Shown here one piece after another: positions 1-12,582 of a DNA stretch of 64,000 nt; position 1 is the stretch's first letter; every line of letters begins with the position of its first letter. The DNA is taken from the NCBI RefSeq assembly GCF_933775445.1, contig NW_026089470.1:434001-498000 (forward strand), given 5' to 3'. The notes beneath the pieces are model-generated. The model saw only the letters and a program-made list of their open reading frames with translations, did not search any database and was not told the DNA's origin. A program made the position numbers and the translations under genes. Source of the stretch: Argentina anserina. Lineage: Eukaryota; Streptophyta; Magnoliopsida; Rosales; Rosaceae.

Positions 1-942
1 ATGCGAGTTTCTATTGTATTTGAGAGTTTTGCAAGTGTGGGAGTGTGTTTCTTTCAAACTGAGTATCTTTACATCGTTTGCGTATCTTTACTATTCCAAT
101 TGTGTATCTTTACATCGTTTGCGTATCTTTCTGTAAGGCTCTCTGATGCGAGTTTCTATTGAATTTAAGAGTTTTGCAAGTGTGGGAGTGTGTTTCTTTC
201 AAACTGAGTATCTTTACATCGTTTGCGTATCTTTCCTATTCTAATTGTGTATCTTTACATCGTTTGCGTATCTTTACTATTCTAATTGTGTATCTTTTCA
301 TTTCTCGTTTGAGTATCTTTCTGTAAGGCTTCTGATGCGAGTTTCTATTGTATTTGAGAGTTTTGCAAGTGTGTGAGTGTGTTTCTTTCAAACTGAGTAT
401 CTTTACATCGTTTGCGTATCTTTACTATTCTCATTGTGTATCTTTACATCGTTTGCGTATCTTTTCTATTCCAATTGTGTATCTTTACATCGTTTGCGTA
501 TCTTTACTATTCCAATTGTGTATGTTTTCATTTCTCGTTTGAGTATCTTTCTATAAGGCTTCTGATGCGAGATTCTATTGTATTTGAGAGTTTTGCAAGT
601 GTGGGAGTGTGTTTCTTTCAAACTGAGTATCTTTACATCGTTTGCGTATCTGTACTATTCCAATTGTGTATCTTTACATCGTTTGCGTATCTTTACTATT
701 CCAATTGTGTATGTTTTCATTTCTCGTTTGAGTATCTTTCTGTAAGGCTTCTGATGCGAGTTTCTATTGTATTTGAGAGTTTTGCAAGTGTGGGAGTGTG
801 TTTCTTTCAAACTGAGTATCTTTACATCGTTTGCGTATCTGTACTATTCCAATTGTGTATCTTTACATCGTTTGCGTATCTTTACTATTCCAATTGTGTA
901 TGTTTTCATTACTCGTTTGAGTATCTTTCTGTAAGGCTTCTG
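1..942 (+). repeat. Left block, expanded monomers
   Basis: Monomer lengths in order are 145-189-230-189-189. Sub-repeat variants TCTGTACTATT and TATGTTTTCATT are common here and up to about 7.3 kb. The former is almost absent further right, with one exception near 57638. The first base of the window happens to be the first base of a monomer. Confidence 0.9.
335..564 (+). repeat. 230-bp monomer (HABABABCD)
   Basis: Three consecutive 41-bp A+B pairs are present, making this one of only two 230-bp units in the window. The first B reads TTCTCATTG rather than TTCCAATTG, and the head reads GTGTGTGAG in place of GTGTGGGAG. That head and B combination recurs in 189-bp units at 36589, 41934, 53323, 57995 and 62748, linking this left-hand unit to the right-hand family. 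Confidence 0.93.
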
Positions 943-3262
943 ATGCGAGTTTCTATTGTATTTGAGAGTTTTGCAAGTGTGGGAGTGTGTTTCTTTCAAT
1001 CTGAGTATCTTTACATCGTTTGCGTATCTTTACTATTCCAATTGTGTATCTTTTCATTTCTCGTTTGAGTATCTTTCTGTAAGGCTTCTGATGCGAGTTT
1101 CTATTGTATTTGAGAGTTTTGCAAGTGTGGGAGTGTGTTTCTTTCAAACTGAGTATCTTTACATCGTTTGCGTATCTGTACTATTCCAATTGTGTATCTT
1201 TACATCGTTTGCGTATCTTTACTATTCCAATTGTGTATCTTTTCATTTCTCGTTTGAGTATCTTTCTGTAAGGCTTCTGATGCGAGTTTCTATTGTATTT
1301 GAGAGTTTTGCAAGTGTGGGAGTGTGTTTCTTTCAAACTGAGTATCTTTACATCGTTTGCGTATCTTTACTATTCCAATTGTGTATCTTTTCATTTCTCG
1401 TTTGATTATCTTTCTGTAAGGCTTCTGATGCGAGTTTCTATTGTATTTGAGAGTTTTGCAAGTGTGGGAGTGTGTTTCTTTCAATCTGAGTATCTTTACA
1501 TCGTTTGCGTATCTTTACTATTCCAATTGTGCATCTTTTCATTTCTCATTTGAGTATCTTTCTGTAAGGCTCTCTGATGCGAGTTTCTATTGAATTTGAG
1601 AGTTTTGCAAGTGTGGGAGTGTGTTTCTTTCAAACTGAGTATCTTTACATCGATTGCGTATCTTTACTATTCCAATTGTGTATCTTTTCATTTCTCATTT
1701 GAGTATTTTTCTGTAAGGCTTCTGATGCGAGTTTCTATTGTATTTGAGAGTTTTACAAGTGTGGGAGTGTGTTTGATTCAAACTGAGTATCTTTACATCG
1801 TTTGCGTATCTTTACTATTCCAATTGTGTATCTTTTCATTTCTCGTTTGAGTATCTTTCTATAAGGCTTCTGATGCGAGATTCTATTGTATTTGAGAGTT
1901 TTGCAAGTGTGGGAGTGTGTTTCTTTCAAACTGAGTATCTTTACATCGTTTGCGTATCTTTACTATTCCAATTGTGTATCTTTTCATTTCTCATTTGAGT
2001 ATCTTTCTGTAGGGCTTCTGATGCGAGTTTCTATTGTATTTGAGAGTTTTGCAAGTGTGGGAGTGTGTTTCTTTCAAACTGAGTATCTTTACATCGTTTG
2101 CGTATCTTTACTATTCCAATTGTGTATCTTTACATCGTTTGCGTAACTTTACTATTCCAATTGTGTATCTTTTCATTTCTCGTTTGAGTATCTTTCTGTA
2201 AGGCTTCTGATGCGAGTTTCTATTGTATTTGAGAGTTTTACAAGTGTGGGAGTGTGTTTCTTTCAAACTGAGTATCTTTACATCGTTTGCGTATCTTTAC
2301 TATTCCAATTGTGTATCTTTACATCGTTTGCGTTTCTTTACTATTCCAATTGTGTATCTTTTCATTTCTCGTTTGAGTATCTTTCTGTAAGGCTTTCTGA
2401 TGCGAGTTTCTATTGAATTTGAGAGTTTTACAAGTGTGGGAGTGTGTTTCTTTCAAACTGAGTATCTTTACATCGTTTGCGTATCTTTACTATTCCAATT
2501 GTGTATCTTTCCATTTCTCGTTTGAGTATCTTTCTGTAAGGGTTCTGATGCGAGTTTCTTTTGTATTTGAGAGTTTTGCAAGTGTGGGAGTGTGTTTCTT
2601 TCAAACTGAGTATCTTTACATCGTTTGCGTATCTTTACTATTCCAATTGTGTATCTTTACATCGTTTGCGTATCTTTACTATTCCAATTGTGTATCTTTT
2701 CATTTCTCGTTTGAGTATCTTTCTGTAAGGCTTCAGATGCGAGTTTCTATTGTATTTGAGAGTTTTGCAAGTGTGGGAGTGTGTTTCTTTCAAACTGAGT
2801 ATCTTTACATCGTTTGCGTATCTTTACTATTCCAATTGTGTATCTTTTCATTTCTCGTTTGATTATCTTTCTGTAAGGCTTCTGATGCGAGTTTCTATTG
2901 TATTTGAGAGTTTTGCAAGTGTGGGAGTGTGTTTCTTTCAAACTGAGTATCTTTACATCGTTTGCGTATCTGTACTATTCCAATTGTGTATCTTTACATC
3001 GTTTGCGTATCTTTACTATTCCAATTGTGTATGTTTTCATTTCTCGTTTGAGTATCTTTCTGTAAGGCTTCTGATGCGAGTTTCTATTGTATTTGAGAGT
3101 TTTGCAAGTGTGGGAGTGTGTTTCTTTCAATCTGAGTATCTTTACATCGTTTGCGTATCTTTACTATTCCAATTGTGTATCTTTACATCGTTTGCGTATC
3201 TTTACTATTCCAATTGTGTATCTTTTCATTTCTCGTTTGAGTATCTTTCTGTAAGGCTTCTG
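943..3262 (+). repeat. 2320-bp HOR, copy 1 (14 monomers)
   Basis: Monomer lengths are 148-189-148-149-148-148-148-189-190-148-189-148-189-189. Diagnostic marks include TTTGATTATC (end of C, near 1404), CATCGATTGCG (near 1650), GTTTGATTCAAAC (near 1773), GTAGGGCTTC (near 2009), GCGTAACTTT (near 2142) and GCTTCAGATG (near 2731). All recur exactly 2320 bp downstream. The C sub-repeat often reads TTCTCATTTGAG. Confidence 0.93.
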
Positions 3263-5582
3263 ATGCGAGTTTCTATTGTATTTGAGAGTTTTCCAAGTGT
3301 GGGAGTGTGTTTCTTTCAATCTGAGTATCTTTACATCGTTTGCGTATCTTTACTATTCCAATTGTGTATCTTTTCATTTCTCGTTTGAGTATCTTTCTGT
3401 AAGGCTTCTGATGCGAGTTTCTATTGTATTTGAGAGTTTTGCAAGTGTGGGAGTGTGTTTCTTTCAAACTGAGTATCTTTACATCGTTTGCGTATCTGTA
3501 CTATTCCAATTGTGTATCTTTACATCGTTTGCGTATCTTTACTATTCCAATTGTGTATCTTTTCATTTCTCGTTTGAGTATCTTTCTGTAACGCTTCTGA
3601 TGCGAGTTTCTATTGTATTTGAGAGTTTTGCAAGTGTGGGAGTGTGTTTCTTTCAAACTGAGTATCTTTACATCGTTTGCGTATCTTTACTATTCCAATT
3701 GTGTATCTTTTCATTTCTCGTTTGATTATCTTTCTGTAAGGCTTCTGATGCGAGTTTCTATTATATTTGAGAGTTTTGCAAGTGTGGGAGTGTGTTTCTT
3801 TCAATCTGAGTATCTTTACATCGTTTGCGTATCTTTACTATTCCAATTGTGTATCTTTTCATTTCTCATTTGAGTATCTTTCTGTAAGGCTCTCTGATGC
3901 GAGTTTCTATTGAATTTGAGAGTTTTGCAAGTGTGGGAGTGTGTTTCTTTCAAACTGAGTATCTTTACATCGATTGCGTATCTGTACTATTCCAATTGTG
4001 TATCTTTTCATTTCTCATTTGAGTATTTTTCTGTAAGGCTTCTGATGCGAGTTTCTATTGTATTTGAGAGTTTTACAAGTGTGGGAGTGTGTTTGATTCA
4101 AACTGAGTATCTTTACATCGTTTGCGTATCTTTACTATTCCAATTGTGTATCTTTTCATTTCTCGTTTGAGTATCTTTCTATAAGGCTTCTGATGCGAGA
4201 TTCTATTGTATTTGAGAGTTTTGCAAGTGTGGGAGTGTGTTTCTTTCAAACTGAGTATCTTTACATCGTTTGCGTATCTTTACTATTCCAATTGTGTATC
4301 TTTTCATTTCTCATTTGAGTATCTTTCTGTAGGGCTTCTGATGCGAGTTTCTATTGTATTTGAGAGTTTTGCAAGTGTGGGAGTGTGTTTCTTTCAAACT
4401 GAGTATCTTTACATCGTTTGCGTATCTTTACTATTCCAATTGTGTATCTTTACATCGTTTGCGTAACTTTACTATTCCAATTGTGTATCTTTTCCTTTCT
4501 CGTTTGAGTATCTTTCTGTAAGGCTTCTGATGCGAGTTTCTATTGTATTTGAGAGTTTTACAAGTGTGGGAGTGTGTTTCTTTCAAACTGAGTATCTTTA
4601 CATCGTTTGCGTATCTTTACTATTCCAATTGTGTATCTTTACATCGTTTGCGTTTCTTTACTATTCCAATTGTGTATCTTTTCATTTCTCGTTTGAGTAT
4701 CTTTCTGTAAGGCTTTCTGATGCGAGTTTCTATTGAATTTGAGAGTTTTACAAGTGTGGGAGTGTGTTTCTTTCAAACTGAGTATCTTTACATCGTTTGC
4801 GTATCTTTACTATTCCAATTGTGTATCTTTCCATTTCTCGTTTGAGTATCTTTCTGTAAGGGTTCTGATGCGAGTTTCTTTTGTATTTGAGAGTTTTGCA
4901 AGTGTGGGAGTGTGTTTCTTTCAAACTGAGTATCTTTACATCGTTTGCGTATCTTTACTATTCCAATTGTGTATCTTTACATCGTTTGCGTAACTTTACT
5001 ATTCCAATTGTGTATCTTTTCATTTCTCGTTTGAGTATCTTTCTGTAAGGCTTCAGATGCGAGTTTCTATTGTATTTGAGAGTTTTGCAAGTGTGGGAGT
5101 GTGTTTCTTTCAAACTGAGTATCTTTACATCGTTTGCGTATCTTTACTATTCCAATTGTGTATCTTTTCATTTCTCGTTTGATTATCTTTCTGTAAGGCT
5201 TCTGATGCGAGTTTCTATTGTATTTGAGAGTTTTGCAAGTGTGGGAGTGTGTTTCTTTCAAACTGAGTATCTTTACATCGTTTGCGTATCTGTACTATTC
5301 CAATTGTGTATCTTTACATCGTTTGCGTATCTTTACTATTCCAATTGTGTATGTTTTCATTTCTCGTTTGAGTATCTTTCTGTAAGGCTTCTGATGCGAG
5401 TTTCTATTGTATTTGAGAGTTTTGCAAGTGTGGGAGTGTGTTTCTTTCAATCTGAGTATCTTTACATCGTTTGCGTATCTTTACTATTCCAATTGTGTAT
5501 CTTTACATCGTTTGCGTATCTTTACTATTCCAATTGTGTATCTTTTCATTTCTCGTTTGAGTATCTTTCTGTAAGGCTTCTG
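3263..5582 (+). repeat. 2320-bp HOR, copy 2 (14 monomers)
   Basis: This copy has the same 14-length string as the copy directly upstream. I noticed about seven single-base differences between the copies: TTTTCCAAG at 3291 versus TTTTGCAAG, GTAACGC near 3592, ATTATATTT near 3762, GTATCTT versus GCATCTT near 3851/1531, CTGTACT near 3984, TTTTCCTTT near 4494, and GCGTAAC near 4991. That is roughly 99.7% identity, which indicates a recent tandem duplication. Confidence 0.93.
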
Positions 5583-5960
5583 ATGCGAGTTTCTATTGTA
5601 TTTGAGAGTTTTCCAAGTGTGGGAGTGTGTTTCTTTCAAACTGAGTATCTTTACATCGTTTGCGTATCTTTACTATTCTAATTGTGTATCTTTACATCGT
5701 TTGCGTATCTTTACTATTCCAATTGTGTATCTTTTCATTTCTCGTTTGAGTATCTTTCTGTAAGACTTCTGATGCGAGTTTCTATTGTATTTGAGAGTTT
5801 TGCAAGTGTGGGAGTGTGTTTCTTTCAATCTGAGTATCTTTACATCGTTTGCGTATCTTTACTATTCCAATTGTGTATCTTTACATCGTTTGCGTATCTT
5901 TACTATTCCAATTGTGTATCTTTTCATTTCTCGTTTGAGTATCTTTCTGTAAGGCTTCTG
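5583..5960 (+). repeat. Two linking 189-bp monomers
   Basis: Two HABABCD units connect the 2320-bp and 1156-bp HORs. The first has TTTTCCAAG in its head and TTCTAATTG in its first B box. The second has GTAAGACTTC just before it. They resemble the 189-bp units on either side and form no larger repeat of their own. Confidence 0.88.
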
Positions 5961-7116
5961 ATGCGAGTTTCTATTGTATTTGAGAGTTTTGCAAGTGTGG
6001 GAGTGTGTTTCTTTCAAACTGAGTATCTTTACATCGTTTGCGTATCTGTACTATTCCAATTGTGTATCTTTACATCGTTTGCGTATCTTTACTATTCCAA
6101 TTGTGTATGTTTTCATTTCTCGTTTGAGTATCTTTCTGTAAGGCTTCTGATGCGAGTTTCTATTGTATTTGAGAGTATTGCAAGTGTGGGAGTGTGTTTC
6201 TTTCAATCTGAGTATCTTTACATCGTTTGCGTATCTTTACTATTCCAATTGTGTATCTTTACATCGTTTGCGTATCTTTACTATTCCAATTGTGTATCTT
6301 TTCATTTCTCGTTTGAGTATCTTTCTGTAAGGCTTCTGATGCGAGTTTCTATTGTATTTGAGAGTTTTGCAAGTGTGGGAGTGTGTTTCTTTCAAACTGA
6401 GTATCTTTACATCGTTTGCGTATCTTTACTATTCCAATTGTGTATCTTTTCATTTCTCGTTTGAGTATCTTTCTGTAAGGCTTCTGATGCGAGTTTCTAT
6501 TGTATTTGAGAGTTTTGCAAGTGTGGGAGTGTGTTTCTTTCAAACTGAGTATCTTTACATCGTTTGCGTACCTTTACTATTCCAATTGTGTATCTTTTCA
6601 TTTCTCGTTTGAGTATCTTTCTGTAAGGCTTCTGATGCGAGTTTCTATTGTATTTGAGAGTTTTCCAAGTGTGGCAGTGTGTTTCTTTCAAACTGAGTAT
6701 CTTTACATCGTTTGCGTATCTTTACTATTCCAATTGTGTATCTTTTCATTTCTCGTTTGAGTATCTTTCTGTAAGGCTTCTGCTGCGAGTTTCTATTGTA
6801 TTTGAGAGTTTTGCAAGTGTGGGAGTGTGTTTCTTTCAAACTGAGTATCTTTACATCGTTTGCGTATCTTTACTATTCCAATTGTGTATCTTTACATCGT
6901 TTGCGTATCTTTCTGTAAGGCTCTCTGATGCGAGTTTCTATTGAATTTGAGAGTTTTGCAAGTGTGGGAGTGTGTTTCTTTCAAACTGAGTATCTTTACA
7001 TCGTTTGCGTATCTTTACTATTCTAATTGTGTATCTTTACATCGTTTGCGTATCTTTACTATTCCAATTGTGTATCTTTTCATTTCTCGTTTGAGTATCT
7101 TTCTGTAAGGCTTCTG
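5961..7116 (+). repeat. 1156-bp HOR, copy 1 (7 monomers)
   Basis: Monomer lengths are 189-189-148-148-148-145-189. Marks shared with the next copy are GCGTACCTTT (near 6566), TTTTCCAAGTGTGGCAG (near 6661) and a CTGCGAG monomer start (6783). A GAGAGTATTGC change near 6172 is private to this copy. Confidence 0.92.
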
Positions 7117-8086
7117 ATGCGAGTTTCTATTGTATTTGAGAGTTTTGCAAGTGTGGGAGTGTGTTTCTTTCAAACTGAGTATCTTTACATCGTTTGCGTA
7201 TCTGTACTATTCCAATTGTGTATCTTTACATCGTTTGCGTATCTTTACTATTCCAATTGTGTATGTTTTCATTTCTCGTTTGAGTATCTTTCTGTAAGGC
7301 TTCTGATGCGAGTTTCTATTGTATTTGAGAGTTTTGCAAGTGTGGGAGTGTGTTTCTTTCAATCTGAGTATCTTTACATCGTTTGCGTATCTTTACTATT
7401 CCAATTGTGTATCTTTACATCGTTTGCGTATCTTTACTATTCCAATTGTGTATCTTTTCATTTCTCGTTTGAGTATCTTTCTGTAAGGCTTCTGATGCGA
7501 GTTTCTATTGTATTTGAGAGTTTTGCAAGTGTGGGAGTGTGTTTCTTTCAAACTGAGTATCTTTACATCGTTTGCGTATCTTTACTATTCCAATTGTGTA
7601 TCTTTTCATTTCTCGTTTGAGTATCTTTCTGTAAGGCTTCTGATGCGAGTTTCTATTGTATTTGAGAGTTTTGCAAGTGTGGGAGTGTGTTTCTTTCAAA
7701 CTGAGTATCTTTACATCGTTTGCGTACCTTTACTATTCCAATTGTGTATCTTTTCATTTCTCGTTTGAGTATCTTTCTGTAAGGCTTCTGATGCGAGTTT
7801 CTATTGTATTTGAGAGTTTTCCAAGTGTGGCAGTGTGTTTCTTTCAAACTGAGTATCTTTACATCGTTTGCGTATCTTTACTATTCCAATTGTGTATCTT
7901 TTCATTTCTCGTTTGAGTATCTTTCTGTAAGGCTTCTGCTGCGAGTTTCTATTGTATTTGAGAGTTTTGCAAGTGTGGGAGTGTGTTTCTTTCAAACTGA
8001 GTATCTTTACATCGTTTGCGTATCTTTACTATTCCAATTGTGTATCTTTTCATTTCTCGTTTGAGTATCTTTCTGTAAGGCTTCTG
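7117..8086 (+). repeat. 1156-bp HOR, copy 2 (incomplete, 6 monomers)
   Basis: Monomer lengths are 189-189-148-148-148-148. The GTACC, GTGGCAG and CTGCGAG marks recur 1156 bp downstream of copy 1. Homology is lost in the sixth unit, where copy 1 has a 145-bp HABAD' and this copy has a standard HABCD. The exchange point therefore lies within the sub-repeat tract near 8.05 kb. Confidence 0.9.
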
Positions 8087-8842
8087 ATGCGAGTTTCTAT
8101 TGTATTTGAGAGTTTTGCAAGTGTGGGAGTGTGTTTCTTTCAATCTGAGTATCTTTACATCGTTTGCGTATCTTTACTATTCCAATTGTGTATCTTTACA
8201 TCGTTTGCGTATCTTTACTATTCCAATTGTGTATCTTTTCATTTCTCGTTTGAGTATCTTTCTGTAAGGCTTCTGGTGCGAGTTTCTATTGTATTTGAGA
8301 GTTTTCCAAGTGTGGGAGTGTGTTTCTTTCAAACTGAGTATCTTTACATCGTTTGCGTATCTTTACTATTCCAATTGTGTATCTTTACATCGATTGCGTA
8401 TCTTTACTATTCCAATTGTGTATCTTTTCATTTCTCGTTTGAGTATCTTTCTGTAAGGCTTCTGATGCGAGTTTCTATTGTATTTGAGAGTTTTGCAAGT
8501 GTGGGAGTGTGTCTCTTTCAATCTGAGTATCTTTACATCGTTTGCGTATCTTTACTATTCCAATTGTGTATCTTTACATCGTTTGCGTATCTTTACTATT
8601 CCAATTGTGTATCTTTTCATTTCTCGTTTGAGTATCTTTCTGTAAGGCTTCTGATGCGAGTTTCTATTGTATTTGAGAGTTTTCCAAGTGTGGGAGTGTG
8701 TTTCTTTCAAACTGAGTATCTTTACATCGTTTGCGTATCTTTACTATTCCAATTGTGTATCTTTACATCGTTTGCGTATCTTTACTATTCCAATTGTGTA
8801 TCTTTTCATTTCTCGTTTGAGTATCTTTCTGTAAGGCTTCTG
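8087..8842 (+). repeat. 378-bp dimer HOR, two copies (four 189-bp monomers)
   Basis: Four consecutive 189-bp units alternate between head variants. The units at 8087 and 8465 have TTTTGCAAG with CAATCTGAG, and those at 8276 and 8654 have TTTTCCAAG with CAAACTGAG. Because all four are a multiple of three, this block carries the longest open frame in the window (7952-9004, + strand), which I regard as accidental. Confidence 0.88.
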
Positions 8843-11800
8843 ATGCGAGTTTCTATTGTATTTGAGAGTTTTGCAAGTGTGGGAGTGTGTTTCTTTCAAA
8901 CTGAGTATCTTTACATCGTTTGCGTATCTTTACTATTCCAATTGTGTATCTTTACATCGTTTGCATATCTTTCTGTAAGGCTCTCTGATGCGAGTTTCTA
9001 TTGAATTTGAGAGTTTTGCAAGTGTGGGAGTGTGTTTCTTTCAAACTGAGTATCTTTACATCGTTTGCGTATCTTTACTATTCTAATTGTGTATCTTTAC
9101 ATCGTTTGCGTATCTTTACTATTCCAATTGTGTATCTTTTCATTTCTCGTTTGAGTATCTTTCTGTAAGGCTTCTGATGCGAGTTTCTATTGTATTTGAG
9201 AGTTTTCCAAGTGTGGGAGTGTGTTTCTTTCAATCTGAGTATCTTTACATCGTTTGCGTATCTTTACTATTCCAATTGTGTATCTTTTCATTTCTCCTTT
9301 GAGTGTCTTTCTGTAAGGCTTCTGATGCGAGTTTCTATTGTATTTGAGAGTTTTGCAAGTGTGGGAGTGTGTTTCTTTCAATCTGAGTATCTTTACATCG
9401 TTTGCGTATCTTTACTATTCCAATTGTGTATCTTTTCATTTCTCGTTTAAGTATCTTTCTGTAAGGCTTCTGATGCGAGTTTCTATTGTATTTGAGAGTT
9501 TTGCAAGTGTGGGAGTGTGATTCATTCAAACTGAGTATCTTTACATCGTTTGCGTATATTTACTATTCCAATTGTGTATCTTCACATCGTTTGCGTATCT
9601 TTCTGTAAGGCTCTCTGATGCGAGTTTCTAGTGAATTTGACAGTTTTGCAAGTGTGGGAGTGTGTTTCTTTCAAACTGAGTATCTTTACATCGTTTGCGT
9701 ATCTTTACTATTCTAATTGTGTATCTTTACATCGTTTGCGTATCTTTACTATTCCAATTGTGTATCTTTTCATTTCTCGTTTAAGTATCTTTCTGTAAGG
9801 CTTCTGATGCGAGTTTCTATTGTATTTGAGAGTTTTGCAAGTGTGGGAGTGTGATTCATTCAAACTGAGTATCTTTACATCGTTTGCGTATCTTTACTAT
9901 TCCAATTGTGTATCTTTTCATTTCTCGTTTGAGTATCTTTCTGTAAGTCTTCTGCTGCGAGTTTCTATTGTATTTGAGAGTTTTGCAAGTGTGGGAGTGT
10001 GTTTCTTTCAAACTGAGTATCTTTACATCGTTTGCGTATCTTTACTATTCCAATTGTGTATCTTTTCATTTCTCGTTTGAGTATCTTTCTGTAAGGCTTC
10101 TGATGCGAGTTTCTATTGTATTTGAGAGTTTTGCAAGTGTGGGAGTGTGTTTCTTTCAAACTGAGTATCTTTACATCGTTTGCGTATCTTTACTATTCCA
10201 ATTGTGTATCTTTTCATTTCTCCTTTGAGTATCTTTCTGTAAGGCTTCTGATGCGAGTTTCTATTGTATTTGAGAGTTTTGCAAGTGTGGGAGTGTGTTT
10301 CTTTCAAACTGAGTATCTTTACATCGTTTGCGTATCTTTACTATTCTAATTGTGTATCTTTACATCGTTTGCGTAACTTTACTATTCCAATTGTGTATCT
10401 TTTCATTTCTCGTTTGAGTATCTTTCTGTAAGGCTTCTGATGCGAGTTTCTATTGTATTTGAGAGTTTTCCAAGTGTGGGAGTGTGTTTCTTTCAAACTG
10501 AGTATCTTTACATCGTTTGCGTATCTTTACTATTCCAATTGTGTATCTTTTCATTTCTCCTTTGAGTATCTTTCTGTAAGGCTTCTGATGCGAGTTTCTA
10601 TTGTATTTGAGAGTTTTGCAAGTGTGGGAGTGTGTTTCTTTCAAACTGAGTATCTTTACATCGTTTGCGTATCTTTACTATTCCAATTGTGTATCTTTAC
10701 ATCGTTTGCGTATCTTTCTGTAAGGCTCTCTGATGCGAGTTTCTATTGAATTTGAGAGTTTTGCAAGTGTGGGAGTGTGTTTCTTTCAAACTGAGTATCT
10801 TTACATCGTTTGCGTATCTTTACTATTCTAATTGTGTATCTTTACATCGTTTGCGTATCTTTACTATTCCAATTGTGTATCTTTTCATTTCTCGTTTGAG
10901 TATCTTTCTGTAAGGCTTCTGATGCGAGTTTCTATTGTATTTGAGAGTTTTGCAAGTGTGGGAGTGTGTTTCTTTCAAACTGAGTATCTTTACATCGTTT
11001 GCGTATCTTTACTATTCCAATTGTGTATCTTTTCATTTCTCGTTTGAGTATCTTTCTGTAAGGCTTCTGATGCGAGTTTCTATTGTATTTGAGAGTTTTG
11101 CAAGTGTGGGAGTGTTTCTTTCAATCTGAGTATCTTTACATCGTTTGCGTATCTTTACTATTCCAATTGTGTATCTTTTCATTTCTCGTTTGAGTATCTT
11201 TCTGTAAGGCTTCTGATGCGAGTTTCTATTGTATTTGAGAGTTTTACAAGTGTGGGAGTGTGTTTCTTTCAAACTGAGTATCTTTACATCGTTTGCGTAT
11301 CTTTACTATTCCAATTGTGTATCTTTTCATTTCTCGTTTGAGTATCTTTCTGTAAGGCTTCTGATGCGAGTTTCTATTGTATTTGAGAGTTTTACAAGTG
11401 TGGGAGTGTGTTTCTTTCAAACTGAGTATCTTTACATCGTTTGCGTATCTTTACTATTCCAATTGTGTATCTTTTCATTTCTCGGTTGAGTATCTTTCTG
11501 TAAGGCTTCTGATGCGAGTTTCTATTGTATTTGAGAGTTTTGCAAGTGTGGGAGTGTGTTTCTTTCAAACTGAGTATCTTTACATCGTTTGCGTATCTTT
11601 ACTATTCGAATTGTGTATCTTTTCATTTCTCCTTTGAGTATCTTTTAGTAAGGCTTCTGATGCGAGTTTCTATTGTATTTGAGAGTTTTGCAAGTGTGGG
11701 AGTGTGTTTCTTTCAATCTGAGTATCTTTACATCGTTTGCGTAACTTTATTATTCCAATTGTGTATCTTTTCATTTCTCGTTTGAGTATCTTTCTGTAAG

Positions 11801-12582
11801 GCTTCTGATGCGAGTTTCTATTGTATTTGAGAGTTTTCCAAGTGTGGGAGTGTGTTTCTTTCAAACTGAGTATCTTTACATCGTTTGCGTATCTTTACTA
11901 TTCCAATTGTGTATCTTTTCATTTCTCGTTTAAGTATTTTTCTGTAAGGCTTCTGATGCGAGTTTCTATTGTATTTGAGAGTTTTGCAAGTGTGGGAGTG
12001 TGTTTCTTTCAAACTGAGTATCTTTACATCGTTTGCGTATCTTTACTATTCGAATTGTGTATCTTTTCATTTCTCGTTTGAGTATCTTTCTGTAAGGCTT
12101 CTGGTGCGAGTTTCTATTGTATTTGAGAGTTTTGCAAGTGTGGGAGTGTGATTCATTCAAACAGAGTATCTTTACATCGTTTGCGTATCTTTACTATTCC
12201 AATTGTGTATCTTTACATCGTTTGCGTATCTTTCTGTAAGGCTCTCTGATGCGAGTTTCTATTGAATTTGAGAGTTTTGCAAGTGTGGGAGTGTGTTTCT
12301 TTCAAACTGAGTATCTTTACATCGTTTGCGTATCATTACTATTCTAATTGTGTATCTTTACATCGTTTGCGTATCTTTACTATTCCAATTGTGTATCTTT
12401 TCATTTCTCGTTTGAGTATCTTTCTGTAAGGCTTCTGATGCGAGTTTCTATTGTATTTGAGAGTTTTGCAAGTGTGGGAGTGTGTTTCTTTCAAACTGAG
12501 TATCTTTACATCGTTTGCGTATCTTTACTATTCCAATTGTGTATCTTTACATCGTTTGCGTATCTTTCTGTAAGGCTTTCTG
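8843..12582 (+). repeat. Mixed monomer zone without a clear HOR
   Basis: Monomer lengths are 145-189-148-148-145-189-148-148-148-189-148-145-189-148-146-148-148-148-148-148-148-145-189-145. Features are the first V units (9473, 9807), a C variant CTCCTTTGAG (near 9297, 10224, 10559 and 11634), TTCGAATTG in B (near 11607 and 12051), and a diverged D at 11640 (ATCTTTTAGTAAGG). Repeated cassettes of a 145-bp unit plus a 189-bp unit are evident, but I found no longer period. Confidence 0.85.
9473..9617 (+). repeat. GATTCATTC head variant (V units), first of 24
   Basis: In V units the head tract GTGTTTCTTTC is changed to GTGATTCATTC (two T-to-A changes). The 24 copies are at 9473, 9807, 12104, 13027, 14435, 20909, 26223, 30000, 33772, 35959, 37854, 38969, 40860, 41304, 43199, 48992, 50883, 52731, 54588, 55703, 57403, 59260, 60375 and 62118. 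Eighteen of them are also 145-bp HABAD' units. The exceptions, at 9807, 20909, 40860, 50883, 52731 and 57403, are 148 bp. None occurs before 9.4 kb. Confidence 0.9.

Noticed and set aside
412..1068. Open frame of about 218 codons on the + strand, and dozens of similar frames in all blocks (mostly 60-160 codons)
   Set aside because: All are translations of the same satellite monomer, begin mostly at TTG inside a monomer, overlap in several frames and on both strands, and end wherever a 148-bp unit shifts the phase. No codon bias or domain supports a protein.
953..1147. Recurrent 64-codon minus-strand frames rich in K, R, T and N
   Set aside because: They are the reverse complement of the monomer head and sub-repeats, appear at most units, and run from TTG to a stop one monomer later. 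A repeated short frame with no regulatory context is not a gene.
7952..9004. 350-codon frame as a candidate repetitive membrane protein (rich in F, Y, I, V and C)
   Set aside because: Its composition follows from a T-rich satellite strand, and its length follows from a run of 189-bp units divisible by three. No independent evidence of coding exists.
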